Part shown: positions 52,926 to 61,744 of the stretch, in pieces | How positions within the stretch are numbered: the first letter of the stretch is position 1 | Layout: the number at the start of each line of letters is the position of its first letter | Source: CAVSJA01 sp963728145 | GTDB taxonomy: Bacteria > Bacteroidota > Bacteroidia > Chitinophagales > Chitinophagaceae | Length of the DNA: 64,000 nt | Reading direction: 5' to 3' | NCBI GenBank assembly: GCA_963728145.1 | Contig: CAVSJA010000002.1 | Span: forward strand, 124,001-188,000 | The notes under the pieces: model-generated | The model's input: the letters and a program-made list of their open reading frames with translations, nothing else | Databases searched by the model: none | Told to the model about the DNA's origin: nothing | Translations under genes and position numbers: made by a program

Positions 52926-53693
52926 CTAAAATTTCTCCATGATACCAAGCCCAAACAATGCGAAATCATATTTCACCGGATCTTTAGGATCCAACTCACG
53001 CAAATTACTCGTTAGTTCAAGGGCTGCCTCCCAATCAATCTGTTTTCTCTTTAATAATTCAAAATGTTTTGCCACACGGGCAACATGTACATCAACCGGG
53101 CAAACTAACTGAGATGGTGAAATAGTATTCCAGATTCCAAAGTCTACTCCTTTATCATCTTTTCTTACCATCCAGCGCAGAAACATATTTAACCGTTTGC
53201 AGGTGGAATTTTGTTGGGGAGATGCAATATGTTTTTCCGTTCTTCTCAAATGCTCACGAGAAAAGAAATAATCCTTGAAACCAGTCAATCCATTCTCAGT
53301 TGTTGCATCTTTGCTATTAAAATTTATTGTAAACGCAGTTTCCAATGAAGCGTATTTGGAGTAATGATGCCGGAGAAATTCGATGAAGTAATAGAGATCG
53401 TCTTCCCTGAACGTTCGATGCTTAAATCCTTCGAGACCTCTTAATTCATTCTGACCAGCGTTCAGAATAAAATCATAAGGCGCATTATCCATGCGCTTGA
53501 GGAGATCTTTCGATTTATCAATAATGGTTGACCGCTTTCCCCACGAAAAAACCGCGGCGAAGAATCCAGCGATCTCGATATCCTGTTTTTGGCTGAATCG
53601 ATGAGGTATGGAAACCGGATCTTCTTTTATAAAGGAAGGTTGATTATAAGCTTCCACCTTTCCATTGAGAAATTCAATCAGCTTTTTTTGCAC
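52926..53693 (-). CDS. TIGR02757 family protein
   Basis: 255 residues from a GTG at 53693 (MQKKLIEFLNGKVEAYNQPSF); an earlier ATG at 53762 would overlap the upstream gene by 55 bases and adds non-conserved residues. The signatures IPHRFSQKQDIEIAGFFAAVFSWGKRSTIIDKS, FLRWMVRKDDKGVDFGIW and CPVDVHVARVAKHF identify this Bacteroidota-typical family of unknown function, distantly like HhH-GPD DNA glycosylases. It starts 13 bases after the trans-sulfuration gene. Confidence 0.85.
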   Translation of the reverse strand: MQKKLIEFLNGKVEAYNQPSFIKEDPVSIPHRFSQKQDIEIAGFFAAVFSWGKRSTIIDKSKDLLKRMDNAPYDFILNAGQNELRGLEGFKHRTFREDDLYYFIEFLRHHYSKYASLETAFTINFNSKDATTENGLTGFKDYFFSREHLRRTEKHIASPQQNSTCKRLNMFLRWMVRKDDKGVDFGIWNTISPSQLVCPVDVHVARVAKHFELLKRKQIDWEAALELTSNLRELDPKDPVKYDFALFGLGIMEKF

Positions 53694-53706
53694 TGCTATC
53701 GATTTA

Positions 53707-54846
53707 CTATCCGATTGCCTGCTTGAGATCAAAAATAAGATCTTCCGGATCTTCAACACCAACGCTGAGGCGGATAAGTGAATCAGTCAACCCATTCTTT
53801 ATTCGTTCGGCTTTTGGAATAGAAGCATGAGTCATGGACGCGGGGTGATTAATCAGCGATTCAACACCACCTAGACTTTCCGCCAGGGAAAAGAGTTTTG
53901 TTGATGACAATAGCTTCATTGCAGTTTCTACACGATCATCCAGTAAAGTAAAGCTGAGCATCCCTCCAAAATCACGCATTTGCTTTTTTGCTATACAATG
54001 GTTGGGATGATCTTCGAAGCCTGGCCAATAGACTTTACCAACTTTCTTATTTTCTCTTAGCCAATGGGCAATAATTTTACCATTTTCACAATGAGCCTTC
54101 ATTCTTAAGTGAAGCGTTTTAATTCCTCTCAGAACCAGGAAGCAATCCATTGGTCCAGGTACTGCACCGCAACTTTTTTGAAGGAAATACAGTTTTTCCC
54201 GCAGCTCGCTACTATTCATTGAAAGAGAACCCTGGATTACATCACTATGTCCTGCTAAATATTTTGTAACTGAATGCATCACGATATCGGCGCCAAGATC
54301 CAATGGATTTTGCAGATAAGGTGAAGCAAATGTATTATCGACGCACACCAATATATTTTGCCCTTTAACCAAATTAGTTACCGCTTGTATATCGGTAATA
54401 TTCATCAACGGATTGGTTGGAGTCTCCAGCCAGATCAATTTTGTCTTATTATTAAGTACAGCTTTAATATTATCAATTTGGGTCATATCCACATAGTGGA
54501 ATTTGATACCGAATCGTTCAAATACTTTAGTAAATAATCGATATGTACCACCATACATATCATTACCGCAGATCACTTCGTCTCCAGGGTTCAATAATTT
54601 GATCACTGCATCGGTGGCTGCAACGCCGCTACCGAAAGCCAGTCCATACTTGCCATTTTCAATTATTGCCAATGCATCTTCCAGTGCTTTGCGTGTCGGA
54701 TTTTGTGAACGGGCATACTCATAGCCTTTATTTTTACCCGGTGCTTCCTGAACATAAGTGGAGGTTTGATAAATAGGGGTCATAATTGCACCTGTCGATG
54801 GATCAGGTTCCGCACCAGCATGTATATATTTTGTAGCAAGTTTCAT
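53707..54846 (-). CDS. Cystathionine gamma-synthase/lyase-type PLP enzyme
   Basis: 379 residues from MKLATKYIHAG; an ATG seven codons upstream is less conserved. Fold-type I PLP motifs: YEYARSQNPTRKALE, FGSGVAATDAVI, DNTFASPYLQNP and the Schiff-base Lys195 in HSVTKYLAGHSD. SLAESLGGVESLINHPASMTH is the cofactor/substrate segment of Cys/Met-metabolism enzymes. It either condenses an activated homoserine with cysteine or cleaves cystathionine; sequence alone does not decide. Confidence 0.9.
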   Translation of the reverse strand: MKLATKYIHAGAEPDPSTGAIMTPIYQTSTYVQEAPGKNKGYEYARSQNPTRKALEDALAIIENGKYGLAFGSGVAATDAVIKLLNPGDEVICGNDMYGGTYRLFTKVFERFGIKFHYVDMTQIDNIKAVLNNKTKLIWLETPTNPLMNITDIQAVTNLVKGQNILVCVDNTFASPYLQNPLDLGADIVMHSVTKYLAGHSDVIQGSLSMNSSELREKLYFLQKSCGAVPGPMDCFLVLRGIKTLHLRMKAHCENGKIIAHWLRENKKVGKVYWPGFEDHPNHCIAKKQMRDFGGMLSFTLLDDRVETAMKLLSSTKLFSLAESLGGVESLINHPASMTHASIPKAERIKNGLTDSLIRLSVGVEDPEDLIFDLKQAIG

Positions 54847-55168
54847 ATTCCATTCTTTTTTATGCAATGCAAAGATGAGAAATTAAAAATCATCCGGTAG
54901 TGTACATATATTTCCGTCTATCGCACCACGTTTACAGTTTAACAGAAGCTTAACCGACCCGATGTATCATTCACGCAATATCAACCAAACCCGCTACCAG
55001 ACTGCATTTGACAGGATCGCATACATAATAAAAATCATAACATATGCGAAAATCTTCGTACTTGAGAAAAATTCTTTTTCCAGTCCTACCAATTCAATTG
55101 ACTTGAGATATTATGAATAGTAAATTAGACTAACAATGAAACTTGATTGATCACTATAATTTAAAGCC
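54847..55168. other. 322-bp divergent intergenic region
   Basis: AT-rich spacer between the trans-sulfuration gene and the first of the ~145-residue secreted proteins. No clear TAnnTTTG, terminator or repeat arm was found. Confidence 0.5.
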
Positions 55169-55597
55169 ATGAAAAAGTTAATGTCAATTATTAGTTTATG
55201 TCTTTTGACGGTTGTTGCGTTAGCAGACCCAAATGAAAAAGTACTTCGTTCATTCAAAGAAACCTTTAGTGCAGCCCAGGATGTTAAATGGGAAGAGTAT
55301 TCTTCACATTACTCTGTTTCCTTTTCTTATTCTGGTATTCGCTCAAAGGTCAACTACGACAAAGATGGAATAATGCTGAGTTCAATTCGGTATTATGATC
55401 CAGCATTGCTTCCTACAAATATTTTAAACAAGCTTAAGAAGGAGCAAACAAAAAGAAAGCTTTATGGAGTTACCGAAGTTGCGGTAGGTGACGAAGTCGT
55501 ATATTTTGTAAAATTACACGACGACAAACATTGGATCACGCTTCGTATTGACGCGCAAGGAAACAGCGAGGTGTATGAGAAATACAGGAAAGCGTAA
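55169..55597 (+). CDS. Secreted ~145-residue PepSY-like protein (family member 1)
   Basis: 142 residues. Signal peptide MKKLMSIISLCLLTVVALADP. The mature domain begins with an amphipathic helix NEKVLRSFKETFSAAQDVKWEEY, then beta strands YSVSFSYSGIRSKVNYDKDGIMLSS. The plan (helix ending AxxVKWE, then a beta sheet with F-x-Y-x-x-x-G-x-L) resembles PepSY-like/DUF2874 periplasmic proteins. Two related genes lie at 59.5 and 60.06 kb. Function unknown. Confidence 0.75.
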   Translation: MKKLMSIISLCLLTVVALADPNEKVLRSFKETFSAAQDVKWEEYSSHYSVSFSYSGIRSKVNYDKDGIMLSSIRYYDPALLPTNILNKLKKEQTKRKLYGVTEVAVGDEVVYFVKLHDDKHWITLRIDAQGNSEVYEKYRKA

Positions 55598-55604
55598 ATG
55601 AACA

Positions 55605-55662
55605 GGGTTCACTGGTTGATTGGTTGATTAGTTGACTAGTTCATCTGTTCTTCTGTTCAAGC
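55605..55662. repeat. 8-bp tandem repeats (TTGGTTGA and TCTGTTCT types)
   Basis: TGGTTGATTGGTTGATTAGT then TTCATCTGTTCTTCTGTTCA. The second part encodes the last codons of asnB on the minus strand (EQKNR, stop within the repeat). Confidence 0.75.
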
Positions 55663-57506
55663 AGGGTACCTGCGACAAGATATCTCCAGTCAAATCCATC
55701 AGCCGCATATGCACTATGCGGCTGAATTTTTTTATGCAGTGTTTCTTCTTTTAGTATCCTTTCTTTTACTAATACTTGCTTCGCCTGCCTGATTCGTTCC
55801 TGTAACTTTTCATTTTTCATCCAGCTTTCCTGTGGAGGTTCAAATCCGGTCTTGTCTTTTCGCCAGGTGATCTCATCAGGAAGTGAAGTCTCCATTGATT
55901 TTCGGAGCAACCATTTCGTCCAGCCATTCTTTATTTTGAAGGAAGAAGGAAGAGTAATCAGGAATTCAGCGAGTTTGTGATCGAGAAAGGGCAATCGCAA
56001 TTCGCGACCATGTGCCATAGAATTCCTATCCGCATAGCGCAGCAGTTCACCCAGCCAGGGGCCAAGAGCATTGTAAAGGAGTGTATCGCCTAATCCCTTT
56101 GCCATTGGCTTATAGATAAGGGATTGATCAAAAAAGGTTTTTTTGTATTCTTCATTGAGATTCTGATTCTTCCGCATCTTTTGAATTTCGGCACTTCTTA
56201 GCCAGGAAGCGGCCGCTGCAGGAAATCTGGCTGCAAGCCTGTTTCGCCAACTCCATTCAAACCAGATTGAATTATCGCTTAAAGCGTCTACTTCTTTTTG
56301 AAAAATTGAACGGTCCTTCACTAATAGCTCCTGTAAATACCAGTGAATGTACTTGTGATAGCCTGCGAGCAATTCATCAGCACCCTGCCCATCCAAAAGA
56401 ACTTTAATGTTTTGCTGCTTTGCCAATTCAAACACCTTGTATTGTGCATAAACACTGGATGAACTGATTGGTTCCTGGTGATACCCTATGAATTTATCGA
56501 GATCATTCACCAGGTCCTCGGCATTGATCGTATTGGTAAAATGTTTCAATGAGAACCGCTCAGCTACCTGCTTTGCATATCTCGTTTCATCTTTTTCATA
56601 GCCGGGGAATGATGCAGTAAAACAGGTATGACTATTGTTTGCTTCCTGCATTGATTCACTGGTTGCAACAATGGATGAACTATCCAATCCCCCGCTCAGG
56701 CTCGTCCCGATGCTCACATCAGCCCTGTGTCGAAGTTTTACAGCGGCCTGGAAAAGTTTTTGAAATTCACCTAATGCTTCTTTTTCTGAAATAGAATCCT
56801 CGCCTGTTTCAAAATCCCAATAGTTATTTATTTCAACAACAGGGTTTCCCGAATTTGAAATAAAATGGAGTAATAGATATTGTGCAGGCTTGAGCGTTTT
56901 GATTCCTTTATAAAAAGTTTGATCAGTATTTTTCCCTGATTGATACCCCAATGCGAGATAGTTCAACAACAGTTTTTCATTGACGTTGCGAGGCAATAGT
57001 GATAATAGCGCGTTAAATTCAGAAGCAAAGAAGAAATTTTCCTTACCATCAAATGAATAGTAAAATGGTTTTTCGCCAAACCGGTCCCTTGCAGCGAAAA
57101 GTTTTTTATCCTTTTCATCCCAAATGGCGAAACCAAACATGCCATTGAATCTGGGCAAGCAATTTTCTTTCCAGTGATCATAAGCAGCCAGGATAACTTC
57201 AGTATCGGATTTGGTATGGAAAGAATATCCCTTCTTACTTAATTCCGATTTTAACTCGAGGTAATTGTATAGCTCGCCATTATGTACGATGGTATAGCGA
57301 TCCTGCCAATGCATTGGTTGAGCCGCTTCTTCACTAAGGTCAATTATTGCAAGCCGGCGATGGCCCAATAAAGCATTTGCAGTTGGATTGATCCATGTCT
57401 TTTCGCCATCTGGTCCGCGATGCGCCAGAGCATGCATCATTTTCCTTAGATCATCGATGCTGAATTTACCCTGATGTTTACTAATGATTCCGGCGATACC
57501 GCACAT
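55641..57506 (-). CDS. asnB: Asparagine synthase (glutamine-hydrolysing)
   Basis: 621 residues. Cys2 in MCGIAGII is the glutaminase nucleophile; HRGPDGEK, HNGELYNYLEL and SDTEVILAAYDHW complete the class II amidotransferase domain (1-190). SGGLDSS (271-277) is the ATP-pyrophosphatase loop of the synthetase domain, followed by LLDGQGADELLAGYHKY and RELRLPFLDHKLAEF. It makes asparagine or amidates another carboxylate, as AsnB paralogues in polysaccharide clusters do. The C-terminal LLEQKNR ends inside an 8-bp repeat. Confidence 0.93.
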   Translation of the reverse strand: MCGIAGIISKHQGKFSIDDLRKMMHALAHRGPDGEKTWINPTANALLGHRRLAIIDLSEEAAQPMHWQDRYTIVHNGELYNYLELKSELSKKGYSFHTKSDTEVILAAYDHWKENCLPRFNGMFGFAIWDEKDKKLFAARDRFGEKPFYYSFDGKENFFFASEFNALLSLLPRNVNEKLLLNYLALGYQSGKNTDQTFYKGIKTLKPAQYLLLHFISNSGNPVVEINNYWDFETGEDSISEKEALGEFQKLFQAAVKLRHRADVSIGTSLSGGLDSSSIVATSESMQEANNSHTCFTASFPGYEKDETRYAKQVAERFSLKHFTNTINAEDLVNDLDKFIGYHQEPISSSSVYAQYKVFELAKQQNIKVLLDGQGADELLAGYHKYIHWYLQELLVKDRSIFQKEVDALSDNSIWFEWSWRNRLAARFPAAAASWLRSAEIQKMRKNQNLNEEYKKTFFDQSLIYKPMAKGLGDTLLYNALGPWLGELLRYADRNSMAHGRELRLPFLDHKLAEFLITLPSSFKIKNGWTKWLLRKSMETSLPDEITWRKDKTGFEPPQESWMKNEKLQERIRQAKQVLVKERILKEETLHKKIQPHSAYAADGFDWRYLVAGTLLEQKNR

Positions 57507-57535
57507 GGAGGTAAATATCGGAGTTTATTGATGGA

Positions 57536-57561
57536 ATGAAAAACCCCGCTTTAGCGGGGTT
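57536..57561 (-). terminator. Rho-independent terminator for the DUF2911 gene
   Basis: AACCCCGCT/AGCGGGGTT with a two-base loop, followed on the minus strand by five T. It lies 31 bases past the DUF2911 stop. Confidence 0.8.
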
Positions 57562-57591
57562 AACTAGTTAACTGGTTTATTGGTTGACTGG

Positions 57592-58155
57592 TCAGAACGA
57601 GAAAGGTAATTTTATCTGTACGTCATCCCAGCCAACAACGAGGTTTGCCCCGCCGTTGCTTTTTTCGAATATCATGCTGAAGGCTTCTATTGGCTCAGAA
57701 ACTTTTTCTGTTCTTACATCGATCCTTAATACATCTTTCTTCATATCGTATTGAAATGCGCCCCAGATATCTGTTTCTTTATTAAAGATAATGGTCCATT
57801 TATCCTGTAAGGGGATTGCATAGAGAGAATATCTCCCTTTCTTAAGTTTGTTTCCTCCAATTTTGACGTCTCTATAAAGCTCGATCTCGGTTGCTTCATT
57901 TGCCCCAAGCCTCCAGATCTTTCCATATTCTACCAATTCGCCATAAACGGAACGTCCATTTTTTTGCGGACGGCTGAATACAACACGCGCTACCAGGGGT
58001 TCGGTTGCCTTATTCTGGATCTTCAGGATGGGATAGTTTACAGGGTAATAAGACATATCCATTGGTGACTTATCCAATGCGGGGAATTTGTTCTGTGCAA
58101 TGCCAGCCGAAATTGAAAGAAAAGTGATACAACAGGCCAGGATCAGGTGTTTCAT
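57592..58155 (-). CDS. DUF2911 secreted protein
   Basis: 187 residues. Signal peptide ILACCITFLSISAGIAQ. DUF2911 signatures: PLVARVVFSRPQKNGRSVYGELVEYGKIWRLGANEATEIELYRDVKIGG, KKGRYSLYAIP, WTIIFNKETDIWGAFQYD. The family is common in Bacteroidota and of unknown function. A probable TATTTTTG -7 element on the minus strand lies at 58179-58186. Confidence 0.88.
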   Translation of the reverse strand: MKHLILACCITFLSISAGIAQNKFPALDKSPMDMSYYPVNYPILKIQNKATEPLVARVVFSRPQKNGRSVYGELVEYGKIWRLGANEATEIELYRDVKIGGNKLKKGRYSLYAIPLQDKWTIIFNKETDIWGAFQYDMKKDVLRIDVRTEKVSEPIEAFSMIFEKSNGGANLVVGWDDVQIKLPFSF

Positions 58156-58257
58156 GTGTTTGATTTAGGTTAACCGAGCAAAAATAATTGAATTGTTAGA
58201 ATGATTAAGTCGCAATGGATTAATGGAAGGCTGCGTTTTTAGGTTTTTTTAACAAGT

Positions 58258-58851
58258 TCAGGTTCGCTCAAAGGAATGAAATATTTCCGAAGAATGTTTT
58301 TTCAGGTCGGGAAAGAAGTCGGCGTAGGTGTTTTGAAGAAGCCGGTATTGATCATTGAATAGTTTGAAAGCGGTATGGCTTTCCTTAATATAAGCGGCTC
58401 TTCGTGCCAGTCCTTCAAAACTTCTTTCGATTCCCCAGGTGTATTGATAATTATATAACCAGTTGTGTTGTTTCATATATGGAAACATTTGCCTGAAATG
58501 TTCTGGTGTGTGATTAATAGACTTTTCCAGCGAAGCATATACCCATTGGGAAAAATTCAATAGTTCGCCGTTGCCGAATTCTCCTGGATCATTTGCAAGA
58601 AAATGGTCATAAACAATATCCATAAAGGCAGAACCATATAGTCCATACTCAGCACGGAAAATCTTTTTACCTTCTTTTGTTGCAGGATGTGCATCAGTAA
58701 AAGTATCAATCGCTCTATGAAGCGTGATACCTTCCTGTATTCTTGATGAATATTCAAATTTTCTTTTTCCCTTTACAAAATCGCTGATAAGATTACCTAC
58801 GAGTATCTCAGGGTCTTTGAAAGATAAATATGCATGTGCGAGATAATTCAT
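58258..58851 (-). CDS. acpH: Acyl carrier protein phosphodiesterase-like protein (DUF479)
   Basis: 197 residues from MNYLAHAYLSF; the open frame extends upstream but that part is not conserved. GNLISDFVKGKRKFEYSSRIQEGITLHRAIDTFTDAHPA and FMDIVYDHFLAND contain the HD-like metal ligands of the AcpH family, which removes the phosphopantetheine arm from ACP. Length agrees with the family. Confidence 0.85.
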   Translation of the reverse strand: MNYLAHAYLSFKDPEILVGNLISDFVKGKRKFEYSSRIQEGITLHRAIDTFTDAHPATKEGKKIFRAEYGLYGSAFMDIVYDHFLANDPGEFGNGELLNFSQWVYASLEKSINHTPEHFRQMFPYMKQHNWLYNYQYTWGIERSFEGLARRAAYIKESHTAFKLFNDQYRLLQNTYADFFPDLKKHSSEIFHSFERT

Positions 58852-59521
58852 TGTTTGAACAAATATCCAAAGATATTTTCTTTGATCAGGTCCATCCCCG
58901 ATAGTGGTAATAGTAAGATTCCGGATTTCAAACCAACTTGCGCATTGTTTGTTATTAATAATATGATGCCCTATCTGATTGCCTTGGTGTTCCTCCCGCC
59001 TCGGCGGGACGGGAATAAATATCATTAAATGCTGTATCAAAACCGAACACTTATGTTCGGTTTAAGTACAAGATTTCTAGCAAGTAACAATCCAAAAAAT
59101 CACTGATCCCGGATTTCCATTTTAAGAAACGCTTAACATCGTTTAATGAAACATTTAGGCGACAGCCTGCAACCCGCGCCAGATAAGGGTTTCAGCGAAT
59201 GGCACGACAAAGAATTATTTGTAAAAACTGACGCCGTTTAACTTCGCTTAACATTGCTTACCATTAGTCAATATTGGCTTGTAGCCGGCTTGTAACACTT
59301 GTAGATTTGTTGCGTCTTATTCATTGAACGCTCTTTGACATTATAAACGGATCAAATTTAGTAAGCGGTTTTGGAAAATGAACTAATCAATAAAACGACA
59401 GTTCACACAGTCAAAACAGCAGTTTATACAAAGAGTCGTTTGAGCCGGAGTTTTGTAGAGGTACATTTGCGGCGCGAATCAGAGACCTTAATCATTAAAC
59501 CTTTCAATTAAAGTAAAAGCT
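58852..59521. other. 670-bp divergent region with two palindromes
   Basis: Between acpH and the second secreted-protein gene. Contains TCCCGCCTCGGCGGGA (58994-59009) and a perfect 10-bp inverted repeat AAACCGAACA / TGTTCGGTTT (59040-59049 and 59054-59063, loop CTTA) that could be an operator. A promoter for the downstream gene is annotated separately. No gene seen. Confidence 0.6.
59439..59469 (+). promoter_or_regulatory. Full-consensus Bacteroidota promoter
   Basis: TTTG at 59439-59442, exactly 19 bases, then TACATTTG at 59462-59469. Best promoter match in the window. The 5' untranslated region to the ATG at 59522 would be about 45 bases. Confidence 0.75.
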
Positions 59522-59968
59522 ATGAAAAAAATGTTCTTAATCCTGGTACTGGTTGCAAGTGCAATCACCCAGACCGTTTCCGCGGCGGACGACAAAGTGA
59601 GCCCGCGTCTTTCTCAGGCCTTAGTTAAAGAGTTTTCCGGAGCAAAAGCCATTCACTGGCAGGCTTTCAAAGGAAGAGATATTTACCAGGCTTCTTTCAT
59701 TCTCAATCATCAGCGTTTATTCGCCTACTTCAATGGCGAAGGTGAACTTATATCAGTCGGACGCTACGTTGACTTAAATACACTTCCGATCCTGGTAAGC
59801 AAATCAATTGCCGATCGTTTCGGAGATTTTGAAGTAAAAGAAGTGGTTGAATATACTCGTGATGGCAGTACCCAATATGCACTGGTATTGGAGAACAGTA
59901 AGAAAACAATAATGGCCAATGCTTATAGCGACGGCGGTATTGCAATAGTAAAAAAACAGAAAAAATAA
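59522..59968 (+). CDS. Secreted ~145-residue PepSY-like protein (family member 2)
   Basis: 148 residues. Signal peptide MFLILVLVASAITQTVSAAD. Mature: SPRLSQALVKEFSGAKAIHW, then beta strands YQASFILNHQRLFAYFNGEGELISVGRYV and LPILVSKSIADRF; a C-terminal basic tail KKQKK. Same plan as the genes at 55.2 and 60.06 kb. Driven by the consensus promoter upstream and followed after 90 bases by family member 3, so the two are probably co-transcribed. Confidence 0.75.
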   Translation: MKKMFLILVLVASAITQTVSAADDKVSPRLSQALVKEFSGAKAIHWQAFKGRDIYQASFILNHQRLFAYFNGEGELISVGRYVDLNTLPILVSKSIADRFGDFEVKEVVEYTRDGSTQYALVLENSKKTIMANAYSDGGIAIVKKQKK

Positions 59969-60058
59969 TTCAACTGATCTGTAACATTCAAAAGAGGACC
60001 TGCGTCTTATATAATGTAAACGATCAAATAAAACATTAACCAGATAAAAAAAGAAAAA

Positions 60059-60511
60059 ATGAAAAGCAGAATTTTAGGTTTGGCGTTGTTGCTGATGGTA
60101 GGATTTAGCAACAGTTTTGCCAACGGTTTCGAAGGCGTTAGTCAAAAAGTAATTCAATCATTCCAGAAAGAATTCAGCAACGCTAAGGATGTTAAGTGGG
60201 AGACTTCGAAAGATTTTTCGAAAGCAACTTTCAAATTGAATGACCAGGTGATGTTCGCTTATTATTCAGAGAATGGTGATTTGCTCGGTATAAGCCGTAA
60301 TATCATATCCAGCCAGTTGCCTATCAACTTGCTGAATGAATTGAAAAAAAGTTATAATCAATACTGGATCACCGACCTGTTTGAAATGGCATCAGACAAT
60401 GAGACTTCTTACTATGTTACAATCGAAAATTCAGATGTAGTAACTGTATTGAAATCTTCTGGCGCTAATGGATGGGAGACATACAGAAAAGATAAAAAAG
60501 TCAAAGAATAA
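60059..60511 (+). CDS. Secreted ~145-residue PepSY-like protein (family member 3)
   Basis: 150 residues. Signal peptide ILGLALLLMVGFSNSFANG. Mature: SQKVIQSFQKEFSNAKDVKWE (very close to member 1 in this helix), then SKATFKLNDQVMFAYYSENGDLLGISRNI and LPINLLNELKKSYNQYWITDLFEM. The charged C-terminus is YRKDKKVKE. Tandem duplicate of member 2. No function known. Confidence 0.75.
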   Translation: MKSRILGLALLLMVGFSNSFANGFEGVSQKVIQSFQKEFSNAKDVKWETSKDFSKATFKLNDQVMFAYYSENGDLLGISRNIISSQLPINLLNELKKSYNQYWITDLFEMASDNETSYYVTIENSDVVTVLKSSGANGWETYRKDKKVKE

Positions 60512-60544
60512 CTGGTTTTCTTTAGTTGGTTTTAGTTGGAAAGA

Positions 60545-60580
60545 CGGAGTCCTTTGCGTGAGCGAGGGACTCTTCTTTTT
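60545..60580 (+). terminator. Rho-independent terminator after secreted-protein gene 3
   Basis: GGAGTCC and GGACTC form a stem around a 13-14 base loop, followed by TTCTTTTT; 34 bases after the stop. Confidence 0.65.
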
Positions 60581-60725
60581 AGGTTGATAGGGTTGATAAG
60601 GTTGACAAGGTTGACAGGGTTGACACCGTTGATAAGGTTGATAGGATCTCGAGGGCAAGTATATTACTTGCATTCTTCGTTGTCAACCTTATCAACCCTG
60701 TCAACCCTGTCAACCTTGTCAACCT
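60581..60725. repeat. Inverted pair of 9-bp tandem repeats (AGGTTGACA), locus 6, the longest
   Basis: Left arm 60581-60644: seven units (AGGTTGATA, GGGTTGATA, AGGTTGACA, AGGTTGACA, GGGTTGACA, CCGTTGATA, AGGTTGATA). Right arm 60680-60725: five complementary units. It begins right at the terminator and ends just before the -7 element of the next gene. Confidence 0.88.
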
Positions 60726-60732
60726 AAAATAA

Positions 60733-60740
60733 TACCTTTG
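60733..60740 (+). promoter_or_regulatory. Candidate -7 element for the deoxyhypusine synthase-like gene
   Basis: TACCTTTG fits TAnnTTTG, 19 bases before the ATG at 60760. The only TTG upstream (60716-60718) is inside the repeat arm and 14 bases away. Confidence 0.5.
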
Positions 60741-60759
60741 CCCCCTCAAACAAATACCT

Positions 60760-61734
60760 ATGGCAAAGGGTCCTATTACACAATTCATCGAGCATCACTA
60801 TCGTCACTTTAATGCAGCAGCATTGGTGGATGCGGCAAAGGGTTATGAAAAACATTTGAATGAAGGTGGAAAAATGCTGGTGAGTCTTGCGGGCGCAATG
60901 AGTACCGCGGAGTTGGGTGTATCGCTTGCTGAAATGATCCGCCAGGATAAAGTGCATATCATAAGTTGTACTGGGGCTAACCTCGAAGAAGATATCATGA
61001 ACCTTGTTGCGCATTCGCATTACAAGCGTATACCAAATTATCGCGACCTTACTCCACAGGAAGAATGGGAGTTATTGGAAAAAGGATTGAACCGTGTAAC
61101 GGATACCTGCATTCCGGAGGAAGAAGCTTTCAGAAAGATCCAGAAACATATTGAAAAACTCTGGAAGGATGCCGATGCGAAGGGCGAACGTTATTTGCCC
61201 CACGAATTCATGTACAAATTATTACTCAGTAAAGTGATGAAGAACGACTATGAGATTGATCCAAAGGATAGTTGGATGGTGGCTGCAGCTGAGAAAAATC
61301 TTCCCATAGTTGTGGGCGGATGGGAAGACAGCACAATGGGCAACATTTTTGCATCATATGTGATCAAGAGTGAAGTGAAGCCGACAACGATGAAGAGCGG
61401 GATTGAATACATGGTCTGGCTTGCAGACTGGTATAAGAAAAATAGTAGCGGCAAAGGAGTGGGATTTTTCCAGATAGGTGGTGGTATTGCGGGCGACTTC
61501 CCGATCTGCGTGGTGCCAATGATGTACCAGGACCTTGAAATGCATGATATTCCTTTCTGGAGCTATTTCTGCCAGATCTCCGATTCGACCACTTCATTCG
61601 GATCATATTCCGGAGCTGTGCCTAATGAAAAGATCACATGGGGAAAACTCGGTATCGATACACCGAAATACATTGTGGAAAGCGATGCCACTATTGTAGC
61701 TCCGCTGATCTTTGCCTATCTTTTAGGATGGTAA
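60760..61734 (+). CDS. Deoxyhypusine synthase family protein
   Basis: 324 residues. NAD-binding and substrate motifs of the family: MLVSLAGAMSTAELGVSLAEMI, HIISCTGANLEEDI, GVGFFQIGGGIAGDFPICV, and a C-terminal ITWGKLG, whose Lys296 aligns with the catalytic lysine of eukaryotic deoxyhypusine synthase. Bacteria have no eIF5A, so this member probably acts on a free polyamine or another amine, for instance as a homospermidine synthase-like enzyme (inference). A TPR gene follows 10 bases later. Confidence 0.9.
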   Translation: MAKGPITQFIEHHYRHFNAAALVDAAKGYEKHLNEGGKMLVSLAGAMSTAELGVSLAEMIRQDKVHIISCTGANLEEDIMNLVAHSHYKRIPNYRDLTPQEEWELLEKGLNRVTDTCIPEEEAFRKIQKHIEKLWKDADAKGERYLPHEFMYKLLLSKVMKNDYEIDPKDSWMVAAAEKNLPIVVGGWEDSTMGNIFASYVIKSEVKPTTMKSGIEYMVWLADWYKKNSSGKGVGFFQIGGGIAGDFPICVVPMMYQDLEMHDIPFWSYFCQISDSTTSFGSYSGAVPNEKITWGKLGIDTPKYIVESDATIVAPLIFAYLLGW

Positions 61735-61744
61735 ATCATTCGAT

